Source of the DNA: Bisgaard Taxon 45
Lineage (GTDB): Bacteria; Pseudomonadota; Gammaproteobacteria; Enterobacterales; Pasteurellaceae
Assembly: GCA_030783905.1 (NCBI GenBank)
Contig: JAQAHH010000006.1
Span: forward strand, 124,001-188,000
Direction of reading: 5' to 3'
Length of the DNA: 64,000 bases
The translations under genes and the position numbers were made by a program. Positions 28,342 to 39,649 of the stretch are shown here, piece after piece (position 1 is the stretch's first letter; the number at the start of each line of letters is the position of its first letter). Under the pieces are notes generated by a model that worked only from the letters and a program-made list of their open reading frames with translations, had not been told where the DNA came from and searched no databases.

Positions 28342-28530
28342 TGCAGAAGGGGGAGGCGTGTCTTTGGTGTCTTTCGTCTTGCCCATATTTTTCCATGCTT
28401 TGAGCGGCTTTTTGATATATCCCATTATTGTTTACGCTATGTACTTTATTGTTTAGTACCTATCTGTCGTTACAGTATGAGGTTTATTTCATGTATTCTT
28501 TATCATTATCTGAAATTTATTGATGTGATA

Positions 28531-28566
28531 AAAAAAAACAAAAAGGCGCATCTTTCGATACGCCTT
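28531..28566 (-). terminator. Terminator after tuf
   Basis: On the minus strand AAGGCGTATC...GATGCGCCTT forms a stem with one mismatch, followed by a long T-rich run (read as A residues at 28531-28544 on the plus strand). Confidence 0.8.
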
Positions 28567-28586
28567 CTTAAGCACGTGAAGCTCAA

Positions 28587-29807
<1,221 letters not shown>

Positions 29808-29879
29808 TCAATATACCACATTAACCAAAATTTAAATTTGCTGTTAATTAAGGACAGGACAGAAAGGAAATACTAGGAC

Positions 29880-29955
29880 TGGTGCTGATAGGCGGATTTG
29901 AACCGCCGACCTCACCCTTACCAAGGGTGCGCTCTACCAACTGAGCTATATCAGC
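29880..29955 (-). tRNA. thrT: tRNA-Thr (anticodon GGT)
   Basis: A 76-nt cloverleaf on the minus strand starting GCTGATATAGCTCAG and ending with an encoded CCA. The anticodon loop TTGGTAA gives GGT. It is the tRNA closest to tuf. Confidence 0.97.
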
Positions 29956-29958
29956 GTT

Positions 29959-30033
<75 letters not shown>

Positions 30034-30079
30034 AGTCCTAAATTCATCTGACCCATCAGAACTAGTTTCATTTAAAAAA

Positions 30080-30164
30080 TGGTGGAGGGAGAAGGATTCG
30101 AACCTTCGAAGGCTGAGCCGGCAGATTTACAGTCTGCTCCCTTTGGCCGCTCGGGAATCCCTCC
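30080..30164 (-). tRNA. tyrU: tRNA-Tyr (anticodon GTA)
   Basis: An 85-nt class II tRNA with a long variable arm, starting GGAGGGATTCCCGAGC and ending CCA. The anticodon loop CTGTAAA gives GTA. Confidence 0.97.
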
Positions 30165-30193
30165 GCGTTAAATGAAAACTTGCCGAGAATGAA

Positions 30194-30269
<76 letters not shown>

Positions 30270-30488
30270 ATCTCGTAAGCAAGTGAGGCGTATTATAGGG
30301 AAATTTTCATCGCTGACAAGTGTTTTTTTGAAAAAAAGTGATTTTTTTACTTGTTCGTCTATTTCTCACTCAAAAAGTCCACCTTTTCTCATAAAGTCGT
30401 CAGTTTTGGAAAATTTTTATCCTTTTTTTATGATTTATAGGGTATATTTCATACTCAATTTATGACAACGTGACAACTGAAACAGATT

Positions 30489-31439
30489 GTGGACTTAACA
30501 AATTCAACCTTTTTATCAAACCAATTAACTCCTTTTCTCTCTTTTAGCCGTGAACAGTGGGCTGAATTAAGAAAATCTGTGCCGTTAACCCTAACCGAAC
30601 AGGATTTAAAGCCTCTGCTTGGGATTAACGAAGATCTTTCTTTAGATGAAGTACGCACTATTTATTTGCCTTTGGTGCGTTTAATTAATTACTACATTGA
30701 AGAACGTATCCAGCGTCAGCAAGTAATGAATCGCTTTTTAGGTGTCAATCCTGATAAAGTGCCCTACATTATTAGTATTGCGGGCAGTGTGGCGGTCGGG
30801 AAAAGTACATCAGCGCGTATTCTACAATCATTGCTTTCCCAGTGGCCAGAATGCCGTAAGGTAGATTTGATCACCACTGATGGTTTTTTATACCCTCTCG
30901 CTAAATTACAACAAGATAATTTATTACATAAAAAAGGTTTTCCTGTTTCCTATGATACGGCCCGGTTAGTGCGTTTCTTAGCTGATATTAAATCCGGCAA
31001 ACCCAATGTGACCGCTCCCGTCTATTCTCATTTAATTTATGATATCGTTCCCGACCAATTTGATGTGGTTGATCAGCCAGATATTTTAATTTTAGAAGGC
31101 TTAAATGTTTTACAGACCGGCGATCGTTCAAGCCAAACGTTCGTTTCCGACTTTGTGGATTTCTCGATTTATGTCGATGCAGATGAACATCTCTTAAAAG
31201 AATGGTATATCAGTCGTTTTTTGAAGTTCCGTCAAAGTGCATTTAGTGATCCAAATTCGTATTTTAAACATTATGCAACATTGTCTGAACGAGATGCCAT
31301 CAAGACGGCAAGCCAGATTTGGGACGACATTAACGGCCTAAATTTAAGAGAAAATATTTTACCAACAAGAGAACGTGCAAACTTAATTTTAACCAAAGGC
31401 ACTGATCATGCGGTGGAATTGGTCAAATTACGTAAGTAA
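30489..31439 (+). CDS. coaA: Pantothenate kinase (type I)
   Basis: A 316-residue enzyme for the first committed step of coenzyme A synthesis. The P-loop GSVAVGKST (about residue 97), the [13 protein letters not shown] segment and the ILEGLNVLQ motif are typical of prokaryotic type I CoaA. The start codon is GTG at 30489: the nearest upstream ATG (30462) meets a stop after three codons, and the N-terminus lines up with relatives. The ribosome-binding site is weak. It is divergent from the tRNA-tuf operon. Confidence 0.93.
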   Translation: MDLTNSTFLSNQLTPFLSFSREQWAELRKSVPLTLTEQDLKPLLGINEDLSLDEVRTIYLPLVRLINYYIEERIQRQQVMNRFLGVNPDKVPYIISIAGSVAVGKSTSARILQSLLSQWPECRKVDLITTDGFLYPLAKLQQDNLLHKKGFPVSYDTARLVRFLADIKSGKPNVTAPVYSHLIYDIVPDQFDVVDQPDILILEGLNVLQTGDRSSQTFVSDFVDFSIYVDADEHLLKEWYISRFLKFRQSAFSDPNSYFKHYATLSERDAIKTASQIWDDINGLNLRENILPTRERANLILTKGTDHAVELVKLRK

Positions 31440-31469
31440 TCCCATTAAACCCGGCATTGCTAAAAGAGG

Positions 31470-31501
31470 ACCGCACTTTATCTGTTCAAGTAAAGTGCGG
31501 T
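31470..31501. terminator. Uptake-word terminator between coaA and hslU
   Basis: ACCGCACTTTA (31470-31480) and TAAAGTGCGGT (31491-31501) form a perfect 11-bp stem. Both arms are uptake words. It separates convergent coaA and hslU. Confidence 0.85.
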
Positions 31502-31516
31502 TTGTTTTGGAAAAGT

Positions 31517-32848
31517 TTAGAGAATAAAACGGCTTAAATCTTCGTTTTCTACGACATCGCCTAGCGCATCAAGCACATAAGCTTCATCAATGCTGACGAC
31601 TTGACCATGCATTTCGCTCGCATTAAAGGAAATTTTATCCATTAAACGCTCCATGACCGTATGTAAACGACGAGCACCAATATTTTCGGTTTTTTCATTC
31701 ACACGGAATGCCGCTTCGGCAATTTTCTTAATCGACCCTTCACTAAACTCAATATTCACCCCTTCTGTTGCCATTAAGGCTTTGTATTGCTCGGTTAATG
31801 AAGCGTTTGGTTCAGTTAAAATTCGCTCAAAATCCACCGCACTTAATGCCGATAATTCCACACGAATAGGTAAACGACCTTGTAATTCAGGAATTAAATC
31901 TGACGGACGGGCCACTTGGAATGCCCCAGAGGCAATAAACAAAATATGATCAGTTTTCACCATACCATGCTTGGTGCTGACCGTTGTGCCTTCCACTAAT
32001 GGAAGTAAATCACGCTGCACCCCTTCACGTGATACATCGGCACCGCTGTATTCACCTTTCTTACAGATTTTGTCGATCTCATCAATGAATACAATCCCGT
32101 TTTGTTCTACTGCATCAATGGCTTTTTGTTTCAGATCTTCTGGGTTAATCAGTTTTGCGGCTTCATCATCAATCAAGGTTTTTAACGCGTCTTTAATTTT
32201 CATTTTGCGTTTTTTGGTTTGCCCGCTTGAAAGATTTTGGAACATCGATTGCAATTGATTAGTCATTTCTTCCATGCCCGGCGGTGCCATAATTTCCACC
32301 CCCATAGACGGTGCAGCGACATCAATGTCGATTTCTTTATCATCTAATTGCCCTTCACGCAATTTTTTGCGGAAGACTTGGCGAGTGGTATTATTGCTAT
32401 CTGTTGTTTCAACTTGTCCCCACTGATTTTTTGCAGGTGGCAGTAAGGCATCTAAAATACGATCTTCAGCCGCTTCTTCGGCACGGAAACGATTTTTCTC
32501 AATCTCCGTTTGACGCACCAATTTCATCGCACTGTCGGTTAAATCACGGATAATCGAATCCACCTCTTTCCCCACATAACCCACTTCGGTAAATTTCGTG
32601 GCTTCCACTTTAATAAAAGGGGCATTGGCAAGTTTGGCTAAACGGCGAGCAATTTCGGTTTTCCCTACCCCTGTTGGACCAATCATTAAAATATTTTTCG
32701 GTGTGACTTCGTGGCGTAACGGTTCTTGTAATTGCATTCTTCGCCAACGATTTCGCAAGGCAATCGCCACCGCTCTTTTCGCATCGGCTTGCCCAATAAT
32801 ATGTTGATCCAATTCAGAGACAATTTCTCTTGGGGTCATCTCAGACAT
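31517..32848 (-). CDS. hslU: HslU ATPase subunit of the HslUV protease
   Basis: A 443-residue AAA+ unfoldase, the same size as E. coli HslU. Walker [16 protein letters not shown] (about residue 57), Walker [12 protein letters not shown] and the C-terminal EDLSRFIL tail that docks into HslV are intact. It delivers unfolded substrates to HslV. It begins 15 bases after the hslV stop, in the usual hslVU operon. Confidence 0.97.
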   Translation of the reverse strand: MSEMTPREIVSELDQHIIGQADAKRAVAIALRNRWRRMQLQEPLRHEVTPKNILMIGPTGVGKTEIARRLAKLANAPFIKVEATKFTEVGYVGKEVDSIIRDLTDSAMKLVRQTEIEKNRFRAEEAAEDRILDALLPPAKNQWGQVETTDSNNTTRQVFRKKLREGQLDDKEIDIDVAAPSMGVEIMAPPGMEEMTNQLQSMFQNLSSGQTKKRKMKIKDALKTLIDDEAAKLINPEDLKQKAIDAVEQNGIVFIDEIDKICKKGEYSGADVSREGVQRDLLPLVEGTTVSTKHGMVKTDHILFIASGAFQVARPSDLIPELQGRLPIRVELSALSAVDFERILTEPNASLTEQYKALMATEGVNIEFSEGSIKKIAEAAFRVNEKTENIGARRLHTVMERLMDKISFNASEMHGQVVSIDEAYVLDALGDVVENEDLSRFIL

Positions 32849-32863
32849 GTTTACTCCTCTGAC

Positions 32864-33394
32864 CTAGCTATTAGGTAATTCTTCAATCGTAAAATGGGTG
32901 TTGGTGTAAACACAAATATCACCCGCAATCTTTAAGGATTTTTCCACAATCTCACGTGCAGATAAATCGGTGTTTTCCACTAACGCACGTGCCGCAGAAA
33001 GGGCAAAGTTACCCCCTGAACCAATGGCTAAAATTTGGTCTTCTTCAGGTTGCACCACATCACCAATCCCCGTGATAATTAAACTTTCTTTCTCATCAGC
33101 CACAATCAACATCGCTTCAAGTTTGCGTAACGCACGGTCGGTACGCCAATCTTTCGCCAATTCCACCGCACTTTTTAACAAATGCCCTTGATGCATTTCC
33201 AACTTACGTTCAAATAATTCAAATAACGTAAAGGCATCAGCCGTGCCCCCAGCAAACCCGGCTAACACTTTGCCATTGTATAAACGACGCACTTTACGGG
33301 CATTGCCTTTCATCACGGTGTTGCCTAATGAAACCTGACCATCACCGCCGACCACAACATGACCATTACGGCGAACACTTACAATTGTTGTCAT
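32864..33394 (-). CDS. hslV: HslV peptidase subunit
   Basis: A 176-residue proteasome-like peptidase, the same length as E. coli HslV. After removal of the initiator Met, the threonine at position 2 is the catalytic N-terminal nucleophile ([20 protein letters not shown]). The [14 protein letters not shown] segment is conserved. It is preceded by a heat-shock-type promoter candidate at 33429-33457. Confidence 0.97.
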   Translation of the reverse strand: MTTIVSVRRNGHVVVGGDGQVSLGNTVMKGNARKVRRLYNGKVLAGFAGGTADAFTLFELFERKLEMHQGHLLKSAVELAKDWRTDRALRKLEAMLIVADEKESLIITGIGDVVQPEEDQILAIGSGGNFALSAARALVENTDLSAREIVEKSLKIAGDICVYTNTHFTIEELPNS

Positions 33395-33428
33395 TTCGTA
33401 TCCTTTGTTATTGCAAATAATAAAGCAC

Positions 33429-33457
33429 TATATGGCGATGAAATGGGAAAGATCAAG
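33429..33457 (-). promoter_or_regulatory. Sigma-32-like promoter of hslVU
   Basis: On the minus strand CTTGAT (33457-33452), a 14-base spacer and CGCCATATA (33437-33429) resemble the heat-shock consensus CTTGAA-N14-CCCCATNT, about 35 bases ahead of the hslV start. hslVU is heat-inducible in relatives. Confidence 0.6.
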
Positions 33458-33470
33458 GGAAAAGAAAAAG

Positions 33471-33511
33471 AAAAGCCGTTTCGTTGTGCAGAACAGGGTT
33501 AAACGGCTTTT
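33471..33511 (-). terminator. Terminator after ubiA
   Basis: AAAAGCCGTTT (33471-33481) and AAACGGCTTTT (33501-33511) form a perfect 11-bp stem; on the minus strand it is followed by a T-rich run. It separates ubiA from hslVU. Confidence 0.75.
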
Positions 33512-33515
33512 GGGA

Positions 33516-34379
33516 TTAATAAAAAAGACCAAACAAAAACGCGATAAAGACCATTGCGCCAAAGTAATTGTTATTCAAAAAGGCTTTGAAGCAGGATTCT
33601 CGTTCACGATCTTTGATGAGTTTGCATTGGTAAACGAAAAATAAGGTGGCGATAAATAGCACAGCAAAATAACTGATGTGCAGTTGTGAAAGGTAGCCTA
33701 TGGTGCCTAAAAAACACAGGGTGAGAATTTGCAGTAATGAGATGATTTTGTTGTCATATTGGGCGAACAAAATGGCGGTGGATTTGACACCAATGCGTAA
33801 ATCATCGTCCCGATCCACCATCGCGTATTGGGTATCATAGGCCACTGTCCAGGCTAAATTGGCGAAAAATAACAGCCAACATTCGAGTGGTAAGGCTTCA
33901 ATTGACGCCCCATATGCCATGGGAATCGACCAGCCAAATGCCATACCTAAAAACAGTTGGGGCAAATGGGTGTAGCGTTTCATAAAAGGATAGATAAAGG
34001 CTAAAAAGACGGCAATAAATGACAGCACAATGGCATAGGTGTTCAAAAACAAGACTAATATAAAGGAACAAAAGACCAGTAAGGCAAATAGCCATTTTGC
34101 TTCTTCAGGTGTGGCGGCTCCCGTCGCCAATGGGCGTTTGGAAGTACGTTTGACGGCGCCATCGATATGGCGATCGGCATAATCGTTAATCACACAGCCT
34201 GCCGCGCGCATAAAAATCACGCCTAAGACAAAAATACTCAATATCGAGAAATTCGGCATTCCTTTGACAGATAAAAATAGTGCCCAAAGGGTTGGCCAGA
34301 GTAATAATAACGTGCCAATTGGCTTATCAAATCGCATTAACTGTGCGTAGGCAATCCATTTTTGTTTAGAAATTGGCAT
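33516..34379 (-). CDS. ubiA: 4-hydroxybenzoate octaprenyltransferase
   Basis: A 287-residue membrane prenyltransferase that attaches the polyprenyl tail in ubiquinone synthesis. Two aspartate-rich motifs ([10 protein letters not shown], about residue 67, and DRDDDLRIG, about 190) bind the Mg-diphosphate, and about eight hydrophobic segments are visible. The ATG at 34379 ([11 protein letters not shown]) is preferred over an in-frame TTG at 34388. Confidence 0.94.
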   Translation of the reverse strand: MPISKQKWIAYAQLMRFDKPIGTLLLLWPTLWALFLSVKGMPNFSILSIFVLGVIFMRAAGCVINDYADRHIDGAVKRTSKRPLATGAATPEEAKWLFALLVFCSFILVLFLNTYAIVLSFIAVFLAFIYPFMKRYTHLPQLFLGMAFGWSIPMAYGASIEALPLECWLLFFANLAWTVAYDTQYAMVDRDDDLRIGVKSTAILFAQYDNKIISLLQILTLCFLGTIGYLSQLHISYFAVLFIATLFFVYQCKLIKDRERESCFKAFLNNNYFGAMVFIAFLFGLFY

Positions 34380-34520
34380 AGTTTCCAAAAATTAATTAAA
34401 AGTGCGCTCATTTTACTGCAAATTTTTTGAAATTTCTTTACAAAATCATCCCGAATTAAAGTTCATTCTCCCGGATTAAATGAGATTATTATGATGAGAT
34501 AAAGGGATAAATCATAAATT

Positions 34521-34563
34521 TGTGATTTATCTCACTATGTTGACTTTAGAAAGGCAGTAGACT
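34521..34563 (+). promoter_or_regulatory. CRP site and possible -10 of the PTS gene
   Basis: TGTGA-TTTATC-TCACT (34521-34536) matches the CRP consensus at 9 of 10 bases. A TAGACT hexamer at 34558-34563 lies 32 bases further, centre to centre, close to the class II spacing. Confidence 0.55.
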
Positions 34564-34594
34564 AAACAAATTCAAGACGTAAAAAGGAGATCAT

Positions 34595-36088
34595 ATGTTT
34601 AAACAGCTTCAACAAATTGGTAAGGCATTTATGTTGCCGATTGCGATTTTACCCGCTGCGGGTTTGCTGTTAGGTATTGGTGGGGCTTTATCAAATAAGG
34701 CAACGGTGCAAGCTTATCCAGTTTTAGATAATTCGGTGTTACAAGGCATTTTTCAGATTATGTCTGCAGCAGGTAGTGTGGTTTTTGCCAACCTCGCTTT
34801 ATTGCTTTGCATCGGTTTGGGGATTGGTCTGGCTAAACGTGATAAAGGGGTCGCGGCATTAGCGGCAGTAGTTGGCTATTTAATTATGACGGGGACCATT
34901 AATGCTTTAATCAGTCTTTTTTCACCAGAAGTGAAAGGCATTGATACGGGGGTTATTGGTGCATTAGTGATGGGGTTATTAACAGTGAAGTTGCATAACC
35001 GTTACCATAATATCCAGCTACCACAAATTTTAGGTTTCTTCGGCGGTTCACGCTTTGTGCCTATTATCACCGCATTTGCGGCCATTTTTGTTGGGTTCCT
35101 TTTTTTCCTCGTTTGGCCAACGTTCCAAGGTTGGTTAGTCTCGGCGGGTGAGAGCATTTCGTCTATGGGGGCGATTGGTACATTCTTTTATGGTTTTCTG
35201 ATGCGCTTGAGCGGTGCGGTTGGCTTGCATCACATGATTTATCCACTCTTTTGGTATACTGAATTAGGTGGAACGGAAATTGTGAATGGGGAAACGATTA
35301 TTGGGGCACAAAAAATCTTTTTTGCCCAATTAGCCGATCCAAATCATCAAGGGTTGTTTACTGAAGGCACACGATTCTTTGCTGGGCGTTTTGATACCAT
35401 GATGTTTGGTTTACCCGCATCTTGTTTAGCAATGTATCATTGTGTCCCTAAAGCACGCCGTGGTCTGATAGGCGGGTTATTTTTAGGTGCGGCGCTCACC
35501 TCATTCATTACAGGGATTACTGAACCTATCGAATTTATGTTCTTATTTGTGGCACCTTGGTTGTATGTTTTCCATGCCTTCTTAGATGGTGTTTCATTCT
35601 TTATTGCCGATTTCTTGAATATTTCGATTGGTAATACCTTCTCTGGTGGATTTATTGACTTCCTCTTATTTGGCATTTTACAAGGCAATGCAAACACAAA
35701 CTGGATCCTTGTCGTCGTTGTCGGTGTGTTTTGGGCCATGTTATATTACTTTAGCTTCCGCTTTCTGATTACGAAATTTGATGTGATGACACCAGGCAGA
35801 GCAGAAGAACAGGAAGAGGTGGTTGAATCGACTAACTCTTCGTTAACTGAAAATGCACATCACATTATTGAGGCATTAGGTAAGGCCGAAAATATTGAAC
35901 ATGTCGATGCCTGTATTACGCGTTTACGGGTGAATGTCAAAGATGTGAAAGCGGTGGATAAAGCGCGTCTAAAAGCGTTAGGTGCCATTGATGTACTGGA
36001 AGTGGGTGGCGGTATTCAAGCCATTTTTGGTGCAAAGGCTGTATTATATAAAAGTGAAGTCAACCAAATTTTAGGCAAAGAAGATTAA
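34595..36088 (+). CDS. ptsG: PTS glucose-type EIICB component
   Basis: A 497-residue sugar phosphotransferase membrane protein. The N-terminal EIIC domain (about residues 1-390) begins QQIGKAFMLPIAILPAAGLLLGIG, has about ten hydrophobic segments and carries the substrate-site GITEPIEF motif. The C-terminal EIIB domain (about 420-497) has the phospho-cysteine in DACITRLRVNV. There is no EIIA domain, so it would use the soluble Crr-type EIIA. The glucose specificity is likely, but maltose- or N-acetylglucosamine-type relatives share this architecture. It is a single-gene unit with its own CRP-like site. Confidence 0.8.
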   Translation: MFKQLQQIGKAFMLPIAILPAAGLLLGIGGALSNKATVQAYPVLDNSVLQGIFQIMSAAGSVVFANLALLLCIGLGIGLAKRDKGVAALAAVVGYLIMTGTINALISLFSPEVKGIDTGVIGALVMGLLTVKLHNRYHNIQLPQILGFFGGSRFVPIITAFAAIFVGFLFFLVWPTFQGWLVSAGESISSMGAIGTFFYGFLMRLSGAVGLHHMIYPLFWYTELGGTEIVNGETIIGAQKIFFAQLADPNHQGLFTEGTRFFAGRFDTMMFGLPASCLAMYHCVPKARRGLIGGLFLGAALTSFITGITEPIEFMFLFVAPWLYVFHAFLDGVSFFIADFLNISIGNTFSGGFIDFLLFGILQGNANTNWILVVVVGVFWAMLYYFSFRFLITKFDVMTPGRAEEQEEVVESTNSSLTENAHHIIEALGKAENIEHVDACITRLRVNVKDVKAVDKARLKALGAIDVLEVGGGIQAIFGAKAVLYKSEVNQILGKED

Positions 36089-36108
36089 TTGCCTTGTTTT
36101 AAATAAGC

Positions 36109-36138
36109 ATGCCTCTAAGCAGTCTTAGGGGCATTTTT
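36109..36138 (+). terminator. Terminator after the PTS gene
   Basis: ATGCCTCTAAG and CTTAGGGGCAT pair with one G-T wobble over 11 positions and are followed by TTTTA. Confidence 0.8.
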
Positions 36139-36233
36139 ATGGCTGAAAAAATATATTTTCAGATGTGTATAGACTTATCTTATCTCCTTGTTAGAATTGA
36201 GATAATATTGATTAATTTTAGTGCAGTAGATTT

Positions 36234-36953
36234 ATGGACATAGTAACAGATTTGTTGAATGCTTTTTTAACCTCAACCCATTTTGCAATTTTAGCCAAAA
36301 TGGCAATAGCAATGTTATTAGGCGGTATCATTGGTTTAGAGCGTGAATTAAAACGGAAAGCGGTCGGGGTGAAGACCTGTGTCATTATCGCGGTCACTAC
36401 GTGTGTTTTAACCATTGTCTCTATTCAAGCCGCTGAGCATTATGCTCAAGTGTCAGAAAATATCCGTACTGATCCCATGCGTTTAGCCGCACAAGTGATT
36501 AGCGGGATTGGTTTTTTAGGTGCGGGGGTCATTTTACGTAAAAGTAATGATGCGATTTCAGGCTTAACCACAGCAGCGATTATTTGGGCCGCAGCGGGTA
36601 TTGGTATTGCCAGTGGGGCAGGCTTTTTCTTTGATGCGATTATTGCCACTATGATGATTTTAATTGCGGTACGCTTAAGCCCTATCGTACAAAGTCTCGT
36701 ACGTCGTAAAAATAAGATTCGTAAAACAAAAATTACCATTCAGCTCAATACCCCAAATGCAATTGGTAAAGTGACGGATATTTTAATCAGTAATAATTAT
36801 CGGCTCGATAGTTTAAGTGTAAAAGACCTGCCGAATACTGATGATGTGCGTTTAAATATGCGTTGTTTGATTACAGATAAAACCATGCTCCAGAACCTGT
36901 ACTTATTACTAAAAAATGAGCCTGAAGTGGTGAGTGTTGATTTGGATAATTAA
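36234..36953 (+). CDS. MgtC/SapB-family membrane protein
   Basis: A 239-residue protein with the MgtC signature LLGGIIGLERELKRK near residue 27, the SGIGFLGAGVILR segment, four to five transmembrane helices and a cytoplasmic ACT-like tail (about residues 160-239). Family members include MgtC, which supports survival at low magnesium and in macrophages by acting on the F-type ATP synthase. Whether this copy is a virulence-type MgtC or a housekeeping SapB-type homologue cannot be settled. It stands alone, after the PTS terminator. Confidence 0.85.
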   Translation: MDIVTDLLNAFLTSTHFAILAKMAIAMLLGGIIGLERELKRKAVGVKTCVIIAVTTCVLTIVSIQAAEHYAQVSENIRTDPMRLAAQVISGIGFLGAGVILRKSNDAISGLTTAAIIWAAAGIGIASGAGFFFDAIIATMMILIAVRLSPIVQSLVRRKNKIRKTKITIQLNTPNAIGKVTDILISNNYRLDSLSVKDLPNTDDVRLNMRCLITDKTMLQNLYLLLKNEPEVVSVDLDN

Positions 36954-37056
36954 TCCCTCTATAAGACAGGTTATGATTTTTTGATAGACAGAAAATTATG
37001 GACTGTCTTTTATTTTTAGATGGCGTAAAGTCAATCATTATCATTTATATAAATAA

Positions 37057-37070
37057 TTGATTTTTATCAT
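37057..37070. promoter_or_regulatory. FNR-like site 1 upstream of dmsA
   Basis: TTGAT-TTTT-ATCAT matches TTGAT-N4-ATCAA at 9 of 10 bases. Its centre is 51 bases from FNR-like site 2, so it would be near -93 relative to the start site inferred from that site. Confidence 0.6.
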
Positions 37071-37107
37071 ATAAATGACTTTTATCCTTTGGGTTCAAAG
37101 ATAAACA

Positions 37108-37149
37108 TTGATCTATGTCATATTCCCTACCTCTTTTTGGTTGTTTAAT
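37108..37149 (+). promoter_or_regulatory. FNR-like site 2 and -10 of the dms operon
   Basis: TTGAT-CTAT-GTCAT (37108-37121) has 8 of 10 consensus bases. TTTAAT at 37144-37149 lies 32 bases away, centre to centre, so the pair has a class II layout typical of anaerobically induced promoters. The dmsA start is about 45 bases downstream of the inferred start site. Confidence 0.5.
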
Positions 37150-37200
37150 GAAATTGACGTTTCTATGTCATTTTATAGCATAACCATCGGGGGATACGTT

Positions 37201-39639
37201 ATGGATAAATTACTCGTCAATTCAAGATTGACTAGGCGTTCTTTGCTTAAAGGAACTTCAATTGGTGCAGCTGTCGCTGCGACTAATCTATCATTACCTT
37301 TCAAAGCAGTCGCTAATACAGATAAGGCGACATCCTCTTCAATAGAAAACATGCAGGAAAAAGTAGTTTGGAGTGCTTGTACAGTGAACTGCGGTAGCCG
37401 TTGTCCACTGAGAATGCATGTTAAAGACAATAAAATTTTATATGTGGAAACAGATAATACAGGGACAGATACTTATAACGTTGATCACCAAGTCAGAGCA
37501 TGCTTACGCGGACGCTCAATGCGCCGTCGCGTCTATAACCCTGATCGTTTGAAATATCCAATGAAACGCGTTGGAAAACGCGGTGAGGGTAAGTTTAAAC
37601 GTATTAGTTGGGATGAAGCTTTAACTGAAATTGCGGAGTCATTACGTAAAAATATTCAGAAATATGGCAATGAATCAATTTATCTTAACTATGGCACAGG
37701 CACATTAGGTGGCACCATGACTCGTTCTTGGCCACCAAGTGCAACGATGCTTGCACGTTTTATGAACTGTCTAGGTGGTTATCTCAATCATTACGGTGAC
37801 TATAGCACGGCACAAATTGCGGTAGGACTTGATTATACCTATGGGGGTGGCTGGGCTTTAGGGAATGGATTAGCCGATATTGAGAATACTAAACTTGTTG
37901 TGCTTTTTGGTAATAATCCTGCCGAAACTCGTATGAGTGGTGGTGGATTAACCTATTGTATTGAACAAGCGCGACAAAAATCGAATGCGAAAATGATCAT
38001 TATTGATCCGCGTTATACAGATACTGGTGCAGGGCGTGAAGACGAGTGGATACCTATTCGTCCAGGAACTGATGCTGCCTTAGTTTCTGCGTTGGCTTAT
38101 GTGATGATTACGGAAGATTTAGTCGATCAAGCATTTTTAGATACTTATTGTGTTGGCTATGATGAAAAAACCTTACCGGAAAGTGCACCGGAAAATAGCC
38201 ATTATAAAGCGTATATTCTTGGTCAGGGGGAAGATGGGATCGCAAAAACGCCAGAATGGGCAGCGAAAATCACAGGTATTCCTGAGCAACGCATCATTAA
38301 ACTTGCCAGAGAAATTGGTAGTACGAAGCCGGCATTTATTGCTCAAGGTTGGGGACCACAGCGCCGTAGTAACGGTGAGCTAATTTCTCGTGCGATCGCG
38401 ATGTTACCAATTCTGACTGGGAATGTTGGGATTCACGGCGGAAATACTGGGGCGAGAGAAAGTGCTTATTCGATGCCATTTGTGCGTATGCCAACCTTAA
38501 CCAACCCAGTGAAAGCCAGTATCCCAATGTTTTTATGGACCGATGCTATTTTCCGTGCTCACGAAATGACCGCATTAACGGATGGTATTCGTGGTGTCGA
38601 AAAATTAACAGCACCGATCAAAGTCATTTGGAATTATGCGAGTAACTGCCTTATTAACCAGCATTCTGATATCAATCGTACCCACGACATTTTGCAAGAT
38701 GATACGCAGTGTGAATTGATTATTACCATTGATAACCATATGACTTCGACAGCGAAGTACAGTGATATTTTGTTGCCAGATTGCACGGCATCTGAACAGA
38801 TGGATTTTTGCTTGGATGCATATATTGCAAATATGGATTACGTGATTTTTGCTGACCAAGTCATTACGCCGTCGTTTGAGTGCCGTAATATTTACGACAT
38901 GTTAAGTGATCTTGCTGAAAAAATGGGGGTTAAGCAAGCATTCACTGAGGGGCGTACGCAAGAAGAATGGCTACGTCATATTTATCAACAATCCCGAGAA
39001 AACTTGCCAGAATTACCGACGTTTGAAGAATTCAGACAGCAAGGGATATTTAAAAAAGTGGATCCAAACGGTTCCTATGTGGCTTATAAAGCATTCCGTG
39101 AAGATCCAAAAGCCAATCCACTACAAACGCCATCGGGGAAAATTGAAATTTACTCTGAGCGATTAGCTGAGATTGCGAAAACGTGGGTGCTTAAAGAGGA
39201 TGAGGTGATTCATCCACTGCCAATCCATACGGATAGTTTTGAGCATTATGGCGACAAGCTTATGGAAAAATATCCGTTACAAATGACGGGTTTCCATTAT
39301 AAAGCTCGTACGCACTCGACTTACGGTAACGTTGATGTCATTAAGGAGGCTAATCCGCAAGAAGTATGGATTAACCCAATTGATGCGGAGGCTCGTCATA
39401 TTAAAAATGGCGATATGATTCGTATCTTTAATGATCGTGGTGAAGTACAGATTCATGCCAAAGTAACACCTCGTATTATTCCTGGTGTTGTTGCATTAAG
39501 TGAAGGTGCTTGGTATGCACCAGATAGTCAGAGAATTGATCATTCTGGGTGTGTGAATGTTCTGACTACGCAGCGACCATCGCCTCTTGCGAAAGGCAAT
39601 CCACAGCATTCTAACTTAGTTCAAGTTGCTAAAGTGTAA
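37201..39639 (+). CDS. dmsA: Anaerobic DMSO reductase catalytic subunit DmsA
   Basis: An 812-residue bis-MGD molybdoenzyme (E. coli DmsA is about 814) that reduces DMSO and some N-oxides as terminal electron acceptors. The Tat signal SRLTRRSLLKG sits at residues 8-18; the N-terminal [4Fe-4S] motif begins CTVNCGSRCPL; the molybdenum ligand serine is in HYGDYSTAQ. The ATG at 37201 follows GGGGGAT; the longer frame from 37108 crosses the promoter. It heads dmsABC, with dmsD and a NapF-like gene downstream. No selenocysteine codon is used. Confidence 0.96.
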   Translation: MDKLLVNSRLTRRSLLKGTSIGAAVAATNLSLPFKAVANTDKATSSSIENMQEKVVWSACTVNCGSRCPLRMHVKDNKILYVETDNTGTDTYNVDHQVRACLRGRSMRRRVYNPDRLKYPMKRVGKRGEGKFKRISWDEALTEIAESLRKNIQKYGNESIYLNYGTGTLGGTMTRSWPPSATMLARFMNCLGGYLNHYGDYSTAQIAVGLDYTYGGGWALGNGLADIENTKLVVLFGNNPAETRMSGGGLTYCIEQARQKSNAKMIIIDPRYTDTGAGREDEWIPIRPGTDAALVSALAYVMITEDLVDQAFLDTYCVGYDEKTLPESAPENSHYKAYILGQGEDGIAKTPEWAAKITGIPEQRIIKLAREIGSTKPAFIAQGWGPQRRSNGELISRAIAMLPILTGNVGIHGGNTGARESAYSMPFVRMPTLTNPVKASIPMFLWTDAIFRAHEMTALTDGIRGVEKLTAPIKVIWNYASNCLINQHSDINRTHDILQDDTQCELIITIDNHMTSTAKYSDILLPDCTASEQMDFCLDAYIANMDYVIFADQVITPSFECRNIYDMLSDLAEKMGVKQAFTEGRTQEEWLRHIYQQSRENLPELPTFEEFRQQGIFKKVDPNGSYVAYKAFREDPKANPLQTPSGKIEIYSERLAEIAKTWVLKEDEVIHPLPIHTDSFEHYGDKLMEKYPLQMTGFHYKARTHSTYGNVDVIKEANPQEVWINPIDAEARHIKNGDMIRIFNDRGEVQIHAKVTPRIIPGVVALSEGAWYAPDSQRIDHSGCVNVLTTQRPSPLAKGNPQHSNLVQVAKV

Positions 39640-39649
39640 GGAGTAAATG

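Noticed and set aside
37108-37200. Longer dmsA start
   Set aside because: It would read through the FNR-like site and -10 region, while the ATG at 37201 has a good ribosome-binding site and gives a proper Tat signal.
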